DNA of 64,000 nucleotides from Pontederia crassipes (Eukaryota; Streptophyta; Magnoliopsida; Commelinales; Pontederiaceae). Of the stretch, positions 46,547 to 58,014 are shown piece by piece. Below the pieces are notes generated by a model, which ran no database searches, was not told where the DNA came from, and was given only the letters and a program-made list of their open reading frames with translations. The position numbers and the translations under genes were made by a program. The first letter of the stretch is position 1. Each line of letters starts with the position of its first letter. The stretch lies in contig CM060188.1 in the NCBI GenBank assembly GCA_030549335.1, positions 46,899,696-46,963,695 on the forward strand, in the 5' to 3' direction.

Positions 46547-47126
46547 CAATGTGATTAGACTCGGCCTGACCCGACCGGCGTTGGAATCTAAAATAACCCG
46601 TGGGTTGATTGAAACTTAAAGAAGGGTTTGATCCGCTTTGACTCGGTCAAACTCGGGTTCAACCGGTCGACCCAACAGATTTAATCGACCCGACCGAGTC
46701 AATTATGGAAATAAAAAAATTGAAATATAAATAAAATTATTAAAATATTTAGACATATTATATATATCTTAAAATTTATATTTTAACGTCCTCTTGTCAC
46801 ATATATAATTTTTATCACTATTTTTTATTTATAATTACCTCACAATAATTTTTTATTTATGTTAATGACTTAATTTATGTTACTTTATTATATTATTTAA
46901 TCTAAATTATTTTATTTTACTTTATTATACTATATTTTATATTTTTGTTAAATAAGATATTATATATTAATAAGATTATATCGATCTCTTTAACTTATTT
47001 TATTCTTTTATTAATTTATATTATCCGGTCCGACCATTCGATTCGATCCAGTCCAATCGGTCCGACCTGACCCGTTGATTAATCCAGGTCGATGGTCGGG
47101 TCGGGTCTTATAACATTGGCGTGAAC
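46534..47126. mobile_element. MITE-like element (copy 1) with 13-bp flanking direct repeat
   Basis: The insert at 46547-47113 has GACCCG/CGGGTC-rich ends around an AT-rich core and is bounded by CATTGGCGTGAAC at 46534-46546 and 47114-47126. An inverted relative lies at 53208-53775. The ends are only weakly inverted (TTATAAGACCC against GATTAGACTC). A 13-bp duplication is longer than is normal for cut-and-paste elements, so the class is open. Confidence 0.7.
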
Positions 47127-49000
47127 AACAAAGGAAGAAGGAAGCAGGGAAAGAGGAAGAAGGCTAAAAGGAAGCTAGGAGAGGAAGGAAGGGAAATAGA
47201 GGAAGAAGATTAGGGGTTTAGTCTTTGTTAATCAAGGTATGTTTGAGGAGATCCAATCACCCTTCTTCCTAATGATATTTAATTATGTGGATTAGGGCAT
47301 GAAAAAGAAACCATTTGTTGTTGGAATGAAGGTTTAGGAAACATGCATTTGATGATGGATATTATTCATGTTACTATTCTATTGCTAAATATGATTAGAA
47401 TCCAATGTGCTTCATATATGATTAAGATTACTGTTCTATTGCTCATCATGTTTAGGACTAGAATGATTATTATTGTTACTTATTTTAGCTCTTTATGGAA
47501 TCATTTAATACTTATGTACATATACGAAGGTGATTAGCATATTAGATGTCTTTATGTAAAAACTCCTTTTACTTCATTGCTATGATGCTAGGAATGTTGT
47601 GAGATGTCTTATATGATGTTTGAAAGTCAATATGTGTTTAACATGTCAATGTATGCAAGATTGAAAAGAAATGATGTAAAAATTATGTGTATGTCGTCCT
47701 AGAACGGGCAACCGATACATTATCGGTCGACCATTCTGGAGACAAAACGGTCTCGAACTCTGTCCAACGGTCGATCGATACCCTAACAGTCGTTCGATTT
47801 GGAAGAGTCATTACATTATGTGATTAACGATCGACCGAACGTCTAATTTTGATCGTCCAAAAGTCAGGTAACGGTCGACCGATACCCCAATGGTCATTCG
47901 ATTTGAGTAATTGTTGCTCACTATGATTATCGGTCGACCGAATGCCCAATTTCGATCGTCCAAAAGACCTACAACAGTTGATCGATATTCCAAGCCGTCT
48001 GATTTAGAGAGTCGTTGCTCTCTGTGATTAGCGATTGATCAAACGCCTAGTTTCGATCATCCGCAGACCTGATAACGGTCGATCGATATATTAGCAGTCG
48101 TCCGATTTAGAGAGCAGTTGCTCTCTGTGATTAGCAGTCGACCAAACCTCCAGTTTTGATCGTCCGAAAAGATCATAACAGTCGACCGATAATCCTATCG
48201 ATCGTCCGATATCCAGTCTAGCAGTCGACTGCTAGAGACACGATCATCCGTTCTGAAAGATGATTGATTATGATTAAATGCCCAAACTTAGCATGATTTG
48301 AAGTTCTTATGACCTTAAATAGAGTTAAAATATGCAACATGTATGGAATAATTATGTGAATTGATGAACATGATTAAAAGACGGATTGATGAAGATGTGA
48401 TATTTTCTCTTTTGGGACCAATCGGTACCCTACCTATGGCTCCACCGACGGATGGGGGAAGATCTCATTGACGAATGAGGATAAAAACCTCGTCTACAGA
48501 AGAGGATAAAGACCTCGCCTATGGGGGAGGATAAAGACCTCGCCTAAGGATGAGAATAAAAACCTTACCTACGGCTGAGGATTATGACCTATGAGTCACT
48601 GCCCTTCTCAATAGACAAGATAAGAAAGTATCTAAGTAAAGATGAAAAACAAAAAGATAAATGATGAATGACTTGGGACATAAAGTTAAAGATGATAAAG
48701 AAGTATGCACTTATGAGGATGCATTATGAATATCCACTTATCACATTATATTATGACATGAACAAATATGATAAAGTAAAGTAAGATAAGATCATGATAT
48801 GCATTAGTATAATAATAGAATTATAAAACTTGTTGGTTCCAAGCTACTTCACTTATACTATTTGGCATATATTCTAGATCCATGGAGACTTAGGACACAA
48901 CGCCAGGTTGAGCAACAAGGGGGCAATGACATTGGAGACCACCGTTAGAGCACTGTTAGAGAAAACATGAAAAGGAAGTGAAATATATTTTATAATTGAT
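47127..49000 (+). mobile_element. LTR-like repetitive region
   Basis: No protein-coding gene. The order of a purine-rich leader, a GGTATG donor-like site, CGATCG-rich tandem repeats and a stretch with repeated GAGGATAAAGACCTCGCCTA resembles the internal layout of the long LTR at 41289-43614, in the opposite orientation. This suggests a solo LTR or fragment. No flanking duplication was identified. Confidence 0.35.
47767..48250 (+). repeat. ~103-bp tandem repeat rich in GGTCGACCG motifs
   Basis: Successive units begin (A)ACGGTCGATCGATA or a close variant at 47767, 47871, 47974, 48075 and 48178, that is 101-104 bp apart. Each also has a second CGATCGACC-like motif half way. A degenerate extra unit precedes the first (about 47707-47766). 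Confidence 0.85.
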
Positions 49001-49929
49001 TTATCTTATGACCTTCTTCAATGAAAGTCAATAGCTTTTGAGGCAGGGAGAACTTTTGTATTATCAAAATTAGATTGTTCTGCCAAACAATCATTAAAAT
49101 TATGTATTATTGAGTTCTTCATTTTATTAAATCTGAATCCTGGAGAAAAAATATTGACTCTTTATGTTTTTGGAGATCTTTCAATGATCACATATTATTG
49201 AATTATCCTTCTTCTCCCCATCCGACGGTGACCGAGCGGTAGGGGAACAAGATCTGGGGGCGCGGATAATATATATATATACATATACATACATACATAC
49301 ACACATATATATATAGTCTTTGTTTCTTAAGAAATACAAATTATTCTTTCAAAATGTCCAATGACGATAACACAGACACAATTAAGTCTATCTCTTCCCA
49401 AAGATTTTTTTAATCTAGTATAATATTCTGCTCTAGGAACAAGATTAAAACTCTTAACTGAGTATATTTTCATGCCATTAACTTTTTCAAAATGTTCTTT
49501 CAAATATTTTCATATTGTACTAGCAGTCTAAGTATATGCAATATCATATCAATCCTTCAGCACGAGTGCTAGAAATCGAGGAAATTACAAGCACATTTTA
49601 GTGTTTCCATCGAAAATGAAGAATTGGATCCACTTGATCAATATAGAAGGTTCCATCAATCTATGATTGTTTTTTGCCTAAACAACTTATAAAATGAACT
49701 ACTCCAAATTGAATATATAGTTCTATAAATCTACCAATTGATGTGAAGTTAAGATTTCTCTTGGTGAATAAGAAATATTCAGCAAGAGGGGAATTGAATG
49801 TCAATCAGATTATTAACATATGAAGAAGATCCAAACGTAGATGAAATGATTACATAAGGAAAGCAAGAACGTATACTCTTTTAGAATTCAAATCAAATCA
49901 TGCAAGAATGTATTATATATTATATTATA
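49001..49929. other. Intergenic DNA with microsatellite
   Basis: Contains an AT/ATAC microsatellite at 49266-49315. Sequence at about 49350-49760 looks like a decayed minus-strand retroelement gag fragment, but I cannot confirm the family. Confidence 0.4.
49266..49315. repeat. (AT)n/(ACAT)n microsatellite
   Basis: Compound run of AT, ATAC and ACAC units over about 50 bp. Confidence 0.9.
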
Positions 49930-50105
49930 GTTACCGATGATCTGAACCGTCCAAAAGATTAATAAATATATTTCTTGTTACCAACGGTTTGGGCCGTCGT
50001 AACTTCTGACGGACGAAAATCCGTCGTAAAATTCGTCACAAATTATGAAGGATTTCCATCTGTCACAAATTGTCCTTCGCAAAATCACCATTTTCTTGTA
50101 GTGAG
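49930..50105. mobile_element. CACTA (En/Spm) transposon terminus
   Basis: The stretch ends ATTTTCTTGTAGTG at 50105, the reverse complement of the diagnostic CACTACAAGAAAAT end. It is preceded by subterminal CCGTCGTAA/GACGG repeats typical of plant CACTA elements. The other end and the transposase were not found, so this is one end only. Confidence 0.8.
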
Positions 50106-50189
50106 ACGACAAATTCAATTCAAGAGATTAGCACCATATCAAGATTGCTATATAAATTTGACCATTTTCGAAGTAGGCCTTCTCCTTTA

Positions 50190-51243
50190 ATAATATGCAA
50201 CTCTAAATATTTATTAGAGGTGGTCATTTTATTAGAGGACACTGTAGCGAGATTGGAGAAAATCCAACTCTACTTGTTGTCGCCTCCTCGGACTGTAATG
50301 CTCCACTCCACTGATGCTCTCGTGGAGGACCTCATTCTACAATGGCAGCTCTTGGGTTCTCTCCGAGTTCAAGAAATGGGTAATGGATTCATAATGCTTG
50401 TCTTTGCTAATCTTGAAGATAAGATGCAGGTCTTAATGGGGACGTCGTGGCCAGCTCGAGGAACTTCACTCCATGTCACAAGCAAAATCGTTCTTCAAAC
50501 CATTTAAGGGCAACTTGGCGACTACCCCGGTGTGGTTCAGATTCCCTAGACTTCCCTTGGAGTTATGTTGTAACCAATCTGTTAGGCACCTTGCGACCTC
50601 ATTTGGCAGGTTCCTTAGAATGGATGACAGTTCGGCAAATTCTAGATGATGCATTGAAATTGATCTGTCGAAACCCTTGAAACAAGGGGTATGGGTAAAA
50701 TTGTCGGATAACACCCAATTCTTCCAACATGTTACCTATGAAAATTTATCGATGTCTTGCTTCAGGTGTGGGATGGTCGGCCATCGACTCGAGGCCTGCT
50801 CGATGGCTGGTGTTGTGTGTCGCGAGTTGGAGAGTGGTTTAGGATATTTGGTGCTCCTCGTTGGACCGTGGATGAAGGCTTTTGGTGAAGGCCGGTGGCC
50901 TAACTCGGTCGCCCCTCCACCTACTAGACCCCGCCGAAGGATCCTCAACGTTGGATGTGATGACCCCCTTGATAGCTTGCCACTTGGCCAGGTTTCGACC
51001 GTTCCAGCGACCACTATTGCTCGCAGCGATTTGGCTATGATGGACAACTCATCTGCCTTCCCACGTGAATTTGACAAGCTACTTTCTTCATATCACTTCC
51101 TTCTGCCATTGAATGCCTATACGATGGAAGATCTAATGCCAGTTGGTTATGAGGCAATCGTGTCTCATGCGATCAGGAAGGCAGAGGGCCATCAGATCCT
51201 GGATGTAAACAATCTTAGATCCGCAGCCACATGTCCCGAGTAG
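50190..51243 (+). pseudogene. L1 ORF1-like protein remnant
   Basis: Frames 50070-50507 and 50677-51243 together give a DUF4283-type region (GFIMLVFANLEDKMQVLMG) and the zinc knuckle CFRCGMVGHRLEAC, a perfect CX2CX4HX4C. The frames are separated by a shift near 50510-50680. This protein binds LINE RNA in functional elements. Confidence 0.85.
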
Positions 51244-51869
51244 GAGACAAATTACCCCCTCAGCCGTTCACTCTCCCCACTTCGTCTGCACTATCATCCT
51301 AACTATCTTCCTCCACACTTGACCCTATCCCTAGCTCCTCATCCCTCGTACTCAAAGTTACGGTTTGCGATACTTCCTCCTCGATTCCAGCACCACCACC
51401 ATCCCCCTAATATATCAAATCTTCTTCATACATTCCAGGACCCCTTCGACCCCTCCAACAACACTCACTTTCATCCATGCTAACGGGCAATCGAGACCAC
51501 GGTACGTTGGTGAGTCATGTGAATGCATTATTTTCTACACTGCAGGATCCTTCTTCCCCAATATCATCTTCGCATGGAGACTCTGAGACAAAGCTAGAAG
51601 ACATCGATCTCATCCCTTAGTCTTGGATGATGCATGAGAAGGATAAACTAGATCGTGCACTCAAGCCTTTGCCAACACCGAAGCTAAAAAGGGAAGTTGA
51701 GCAGACCGAACATTATGCGATGAGCTAAAGGAATCGCTAGAAAAAGGTAAGCCTAAGCGAACACAGATTGCATTTACTATTAATGATACCCCAATGAATG
51801 TGCAAAATAGGAAGCAGGTTTCAAACCGTGGCCCAGAAGTGTTGGACCTTAATAAATGAAGATCCTATC

Positions 51870-54800
51870 TTGGAACTATCGGGTCAGGATCGCCTTGCAA
51901 AGCTGAGTCCAGGATCGCCTCGCTGACCTTATCAGAGAACACAAGCCGGACATACTAGTTTTGCAGGAAACACATACAACTGTCAAATCATCACAAACTA
52001 TCGCACGTCGTGCCTAGGTTAGAATTGGAACTATCTTACTGCCCTAAGTACATCTTCTTCTGGTGGCATATCTTAGCATGGCAGAATAATTATGCTATTA
52101 AAGTAACTCAAATATCTACTCTTCCCAACTACTACCTGCAGTTATATCAATTGGTTATTTTACTTTCCTCCTTACTTGTGTATATGCTAGTACCATACCA
52201 GCTTTTTGAGAACATCTATGACATGAGTTAGTTAAACTTCATATGACGAATTTTCCATGGGCATTAATTGGGAATTTTAATACTTACATTCAAGCTGAGG
52301 ACAAAAAGGGTGACCGACCTTTCATGCTTTCTGGATCCATTCAAGCACTTCGGAATCTTATTGACACCCATGGCCTAATTGACATACCAATAAATGGGGT
52401 CCAATTTACTTGATGTAATAATAGGAAAGGATTTGCTAGAATTTGGTGTAGAATAGATAGACTTTTCTTGAATTCAATGGATACTTAATTTTTCATCTTT
52501 AACTCTACACTCATTATCTAGGTGTGCCTTTGACCACAACCCCATCCTTTTCGATTCCAAATCCAAAAATAGGAAACCACATCAATTCAAGTATGAGGTC
52601 TTTTGGATGGAATACTTTGAAGCTCACCAAATTGTCAAAGATATTTGGGAAAAAAGGCTCCTTAATACATCCATACATAGATCTCTCGAAGAGGTGAAAC
52701 AAAAAACACTACAATGGAATAGCTTAGAAAACAAAGCTCTTGAACTATAGAGCTAAATAAGCACACTAGAATTGAAGGATGAATCCTTGGGGCTTATGAT
52801 GAGGAGTTAGATAACCTTAGAACCTTCTATCATTTATATGTTGCTATCCTGAAACAAATTACAATCAAATTATGGTCAAAATCTAGAGTGAAGTGGATAA
52901 AAGATGGTGACAAAAAATACAAATATTTTTTATTTAAGTTCAATGATTAGATATAAGAATAATTTAATCCAATCTATCCTGACTCAAGAACCAAACTTGA
53001 GAGTGATAATTATATCATGAATTCCTTTGTTAATCACTACAAATATCTCTGGAAATGCAACACAAGGCCTGAAATCCTTATAACTTCTCGGCATACCTTC
53101 CTACTTTAAAAAGCACCTGGCATGATCATTTAACTGCTCCAGTCTATGAAGAGGAAATGCTTAAAAGCCTTTAGCCCTTGGCCCCTAGAAAGGCTCAGGC
53201 AATGTTGTAAGACCCATCGATCCGGATTGTCTAATGGGTCAGGTCGGACCAGTTGGACCAGGTCGGAATGAATGATCGGATCGTGTAATATAAATAATAG
53301 AAAATAAAATAAGTTAAAGTGACTAATGTAATATTATTATTACGTAGTATATTATTTAACAAAATATAATGTATATAATAAAATAATTCATATCAAATAA
53401 TATAATAAAGTAAGCATAAATTAAATCATCAATTAAATATTTTCTAAATAAAAGATCGTGTGAGTAATTTAAAAAATAAAGATATCAATGAAATTTTACA
53501 TATGTGATAAAGAAGAAACTTGAAATATAAATTTCAAGTATGTATATATATATATATGATATTCTAAAAATAATAATAATGTTTTTGCATTTTAATTTTT
53601 TTTACATTTTACCATTTGACCCGATCGGGTCGGCTAAATCGTCGGATCAGCCGGTTGAACTCGGGTTTTGACCGGGTCAAAGTAGGTCAATTCTATGCTC
53701 AGGTTTTGGAGATTCACAGGCCATTTTAGTGCCCGGACACCGGTCTAACCTATCCATCGGGCCACATCTTACAAGCCCCGAGCCAGATGGCTTCACCTTA
53801 GAATCTAACTGGAACATCATCGGGCTAGACATCATTTTTTTAAATCTAGTTGTTCTTCCAAACCAAAGTATTACCTCAAGACGAGGCTCTCACACCTTTA
53901 ATCTTCATTTCAAAAAATCCAACCCCATCAAAGTTAGATTTTAGGCCTATTGTACTTTGCAACATAATTTATAGGGTGATTGTCAAACTTCTTGCGATTA
54001 GACTTAAGCCAACACTAGGTAACACATCGATAAATGTCAATCTGCCTTCTTACCTAGCAAATCAATTCAAGATAACATCTTACTTAGTCAAGAGGTGACA
54101 CACTCTATGAACAAAGGTAGAAAGAAAATTATGATTATTAAGGCAAGCGTGAATAAGGCATTTGCTAGGGTCAATTGGCATGCAATCAAAGCTCTCACTT
54201 ACATGAATTATCCCCTAGTCTTTATTAAATGGATCATGGTTTGTGTTGAGTCACCCCTATTCTCATGTCATATTAATGGAACACCCTCCCATTCTTCAAA
54301 AGTTATTGTGCTATGAGATAGGGAGATCCCCTATCCCCATACCTTTTCATAACTATCACCCAAGTGCTTACCACCTTGATGAATGATGTTGTACTTAGTC
54401 ATATGCTTTATGCAGATGATCTACTAATTGTTGTTGCTGTAAACATTTAAAATTGCAAATTCTTAAGGGATTTACTCAAATTATACTATAGTCCCACCAA
54501 TCAAATGATAAATTCACTAAAGTCTGAAGTATATATACCCAAGTCACTAAATAGCAGGAGGAAACAAAATATTATCTACCATCTTAGTATTAGGCAAGGC
54601 AAGCTTCCTTTCAATTATTTTGGTGCTTTGATTTCTAATAAATACATCATTATCACTCAGTAGGCTTTAGTTGAAAAGACAATCACTCGTATAAATGGTT
54701 AGAAGGCTAGTGCACTGATATGATAGGCAAGATGGTCTTAATTAAAGTTGTTATTAACACTATTCCGAACTATACTATGGGTGCAATGTATATTGATGAT

Positions 54801-56150
54801 GGTCTCCTTGGTTCATTAGAGAAGCTAGCTAGGGGTTTCTTTGTAGCAAGAACAAAAATAGTAAAGGTCTACATATGGTGGCTTGGAATACTGTGCAAAA
54901 GCCATGTAACAATGGGGGATTAGATAGGCTCCTGGCACTTTTGAATCAGCAATACAATTCTTGGGTGCAACTTGCAATTACTAAATGCGCTAATTTTCAT
55001 CCTTGGCAACTCACATACACTCAAACTAATACCCAGAGTCCAACCAGAGATAAGATATGGTCTCAAAAAGCACATTGGCAATGGGCATTCCACCAACATT
55101 ATTAAGGATCCCTAAATTTCTGCACACCTTTACTCTTTATGTCTACTTACATCAATATGGATTTACAGCTCCATGCAATGGTAGTAAGTGATTTAATACT
55201 AGATAATACGCATTGGAATATGCAATTATTACAACTATGTTTTGGCTCTACTCTTGTTATTTCTATCTCGTCTATTTTTCTTTCACCTCCCGCCAAGGAT
55301 GACACGTGGTTTTGGGTCCATGACATTCTTGGCAAAGCTTCTGCCAAATTAATTTACCATTTTTTATGCTGCCAACCCACTCTATCATCTCAGTCTGGAT
55401 GGCCCATATGGAACCTTATTTGAAAGCTCAAAATCCCCCAAAAAATCAAGCTCTTCTTGTGAAAAATTCTCCATCATTGAATACCTAAATTAGTTTGCCT
55501 CATACATATCAATTCTGGTCAGAACCCGCTATGTCCCATATGTGGTCTCCATCCTGAAATAATTGAACACCTCTTTTATGAATGTGTTGAATCCAATAAC
55601 CTTTGGACGTACATCCACACAAAGCTCACTTATAGCTTTCAGTTTCTCCCCACTTAGTGTATGGGGGATTGGATTAATGAGGGCTCTGCTCTGGCTCAGA
55701 GTCAGATCTTCTCTGCTATCCTTAATTGATTTTTCTCTTTGAGCAATCTGGAAGAGACATAATGAGATTCATTTTGGTTTCAGATAGACAATCGCATTCG
55801 CTTTGGGCATGAATCTTGGCCTGGTATTCATAACTACCATAGTTATGAGGCAAATCACACACATGCACTAATCCATCCATTGCTTGCCCATTGGGAGCCC
55901 CAACCTACATCTTGAGTCAAGATAATCTTCGATGTCTCTTTCTACCATCGAACCTTGGTCAGTGTCAAGCCACATATGTTCAAGTTGAGGCTTTTGATGA
56001 ACTTTGGGGTTTACGAGCTAGCAAGAGATGGCATTCAAAACATAATACTTCAGTCAAACTCCTCAATTTTAATTGATATTATCGATAGGAAATTGGGATG
56101 TGCCTTGGAGGATATGAACATTGATGGAGGAAAATTGCAACTTTTGCTAC
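51870..56150 (+). pseudogene. L1 ORF2 (endonuclease, RT, RNase H) remnant
   Basis: Endonuclease: DLIREHKPDILVLQETH at about 51930. RT: FRPIVLCNIIYRVIVKLLA at about 53940, then KASVNKAFARVNWHAI, and the catalytic LYADDLLIVV at about 54410. A zf-RVT-like CPICGLHPEIIEHLFYEC follows at about 55530. An RNase H-like segment (ARDGIQNIILQSNSSILID) lies near 56020. Multiple stops show it is long dead. Confidence 0.85.
53208..53775. mobile_element. MITE-like element (copy 2) inside the L1 RT
   Basis: Starts GTAAGACCC, with TCAGGTCGGACC and later GGTTGAACTCGGGTTTTGACC matching the reverse complement of 46547-47113. It splits the L1 RT motif: APRKAQ lies to the left and SPEPDGF to the right. Right and left ends share an inverted TTGTAAGA. 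The bordering AAGGCTCAGGCA and AAGCCCCGAGCCA may be a diverged target duplication. Confidence 0.8.
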
Positions 56151-56685
56151 CGTTTGAAAACACTAAATGTATACATTATCCTAAAAAAATTAATATCTTG
56201 CCAATCTTGATAGAACCATCTCTAATGCTATTTTTTGAGAGGCAATCCCTCCATAGAGTCTGCGTACTATCTTGTATCACGGCCGTTTTGATCATCTTGA
56301 TTAATATATCCATCTACATTTTCCTTAAAATAATTGTACTGTGGCTTCAAGCCCGAATTTTTTTCCTTATTTCAAAATACATCATTCTCTATATATGAAA
56401 ATTTGTACTCAATATTCAAATATCATATTCATTAGCTTTAATATTTTACTTCTCTTTCTTTGTCTTACACAAATTGGTTTTTATACTAAATTTAAAACGA
56501 TCAACTTCATTTTTGCATGTCAAAATGCTTTAAAACAAATTAAAATGATTTAGAAAACAATAGCTAATATAATATAATAAGAAAATCTTATACATATCAA
56601 TATGTATGATCCCTATAGTTATTAATAATTGACTAAAGAAATAAATAAAGGGAGTATATAGAAACAAATATATATCCACTAGTCT

Positions 56686-57477
56686 CTAGGGTCTGTTTGG
56701 ATTGAAGATTATGAAAGGGTGGGGTGAAATATGAGGGAATGAAATTAGTTACACCATGTTTGGTTACATTTTTTATTTAAGTTAAGAGGGGTGGGATGAA
56801 ATAGCTAAGCCCTTTAAAGACCACATTTTTCATTCCACCAATTTGGTGGAATGAAGAGGGATAGATTATTTTAGACCAAATTAACATTTTTCCCTTTTTT
56901 ATTACCAAATTAAATTATTTCTCTTATTACCAAATTAAACCACCTCCTCTCTCTCACACACACATATATTTTTTTTTCTAATATGAATACATATTTATCT
57001 ATAATTTTTATTAAATAAAACTTTTTAGTAAATATAAAATTTTATTCAAAATAAACATAAATATATTATTTAAATTTTTTTAATATTAATATAATATATT
57101 CAATCGGGTCAAGATGTAAAATTCGGATTCGGTCCGGATCCGACCTGGTCGAGTGTCAAAGAAATGAGACTCGATCCTGACTTAATTATCTATCAGGTCG
57201 GAAAAAAATTTGAAAAATCCGAATCGGTGCGGACGAGGACGATCAGTCGTCCCGATTCATGCTCACCCATAATTAACGATTATAGATACTTTAAATATAT
57301 AATGAAGGATAAAAATGACTTTTATACAAATAAAATTTTCATTACCCCACCCCACATCTTATATAATTTATTATCCAAATATGAACTTTATGATGACACA
57401 CCACGCCACGCCACCCCATCACTCACCACACCACCACATTCCATCCCTCCATTAGTCGTTTGACAAACGGACCCTAA
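56686..57477. mobile_element. PIF/Harbinger- or Tc1-like MITE
   Basis: Ends are GGGTCTGTTTGGATT (56689) and, reversed, GGGTCCGTTTGTCAAACG (to 57474). They are flanked by CTA and TAA, so TA is the minimal shared target. The subterminal regions are complementary in flavour (GGGTGGGGTGAAAT against CACCCCACC-like). No transposase. Confidence 0.65.
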
Positions 57478-58014
57478 ATATTATAAACTAATGATAACAG
57501 CATATAATATTTTATACTTTAACTTATTGTATTATAATTAAAATATGACTTCTCTAGAATATCTTAACAAAATTCTAATCTAATTTAAATATTGTACTCT
57601 ATTAAATAAGGTATAAGGCACTCTAATATTAGAAGGTTATTTTTTTAGCGGATTTTTTTTTCCTTTTCTTTTTGGTGGGGCTCTTCAACCGGCTGCGGAT
57701 GCGTCACGTGGCCACTCCTCGCTCCATTTGATGTCCCGATTTTTTTCCCTTTCCTCGTCTTTTTCTCCTCTTGAACTCGGAAAAATATATGTAAATAAAA
57801 AAATAGCAAATTTCTAATTCCGGGCATTTGGATTGGAGGGCGTCGAATAATTTAATCTATTTATTTACCTCCCAAAAAAATGGACCTAATAAAACGATCA
57901 GGAGTAACGCTGCTGCTTCTTCCTCGATCATTCAACAGGAACCAGATAAAAAAAAAATTGAGAAGAAGAAAAAAGACGAGAAAAGGGAGTTTTTGAGAAG
58001 GGAGGAGAAGAGGG
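57478..58014. other. Upstream region of the UVR-ApaG gene
   Basis: Presumed promoter and 5' leader. AT-rich distally and GC-richer near 57660-57720. No separate gene seen. Confidence 0.5.

Larger units (their letters stand above)
50106..56500 (+). mobile_element. Decayed L1-type LINE
   Basis: From left to right: an ORF1-like region with DUF4283-type sequence and a CCHC knuckle, an endonuclease, a reverse transcriptase with YADD, a zf-RVT-like region and an RNase H-like region. This order is that of plant L1 elements. Many stops and shifts break it and a MITE-like element interrupts the RT at about 53208-53775. The 3' end is not sharply defined. Confidence 0.85.
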
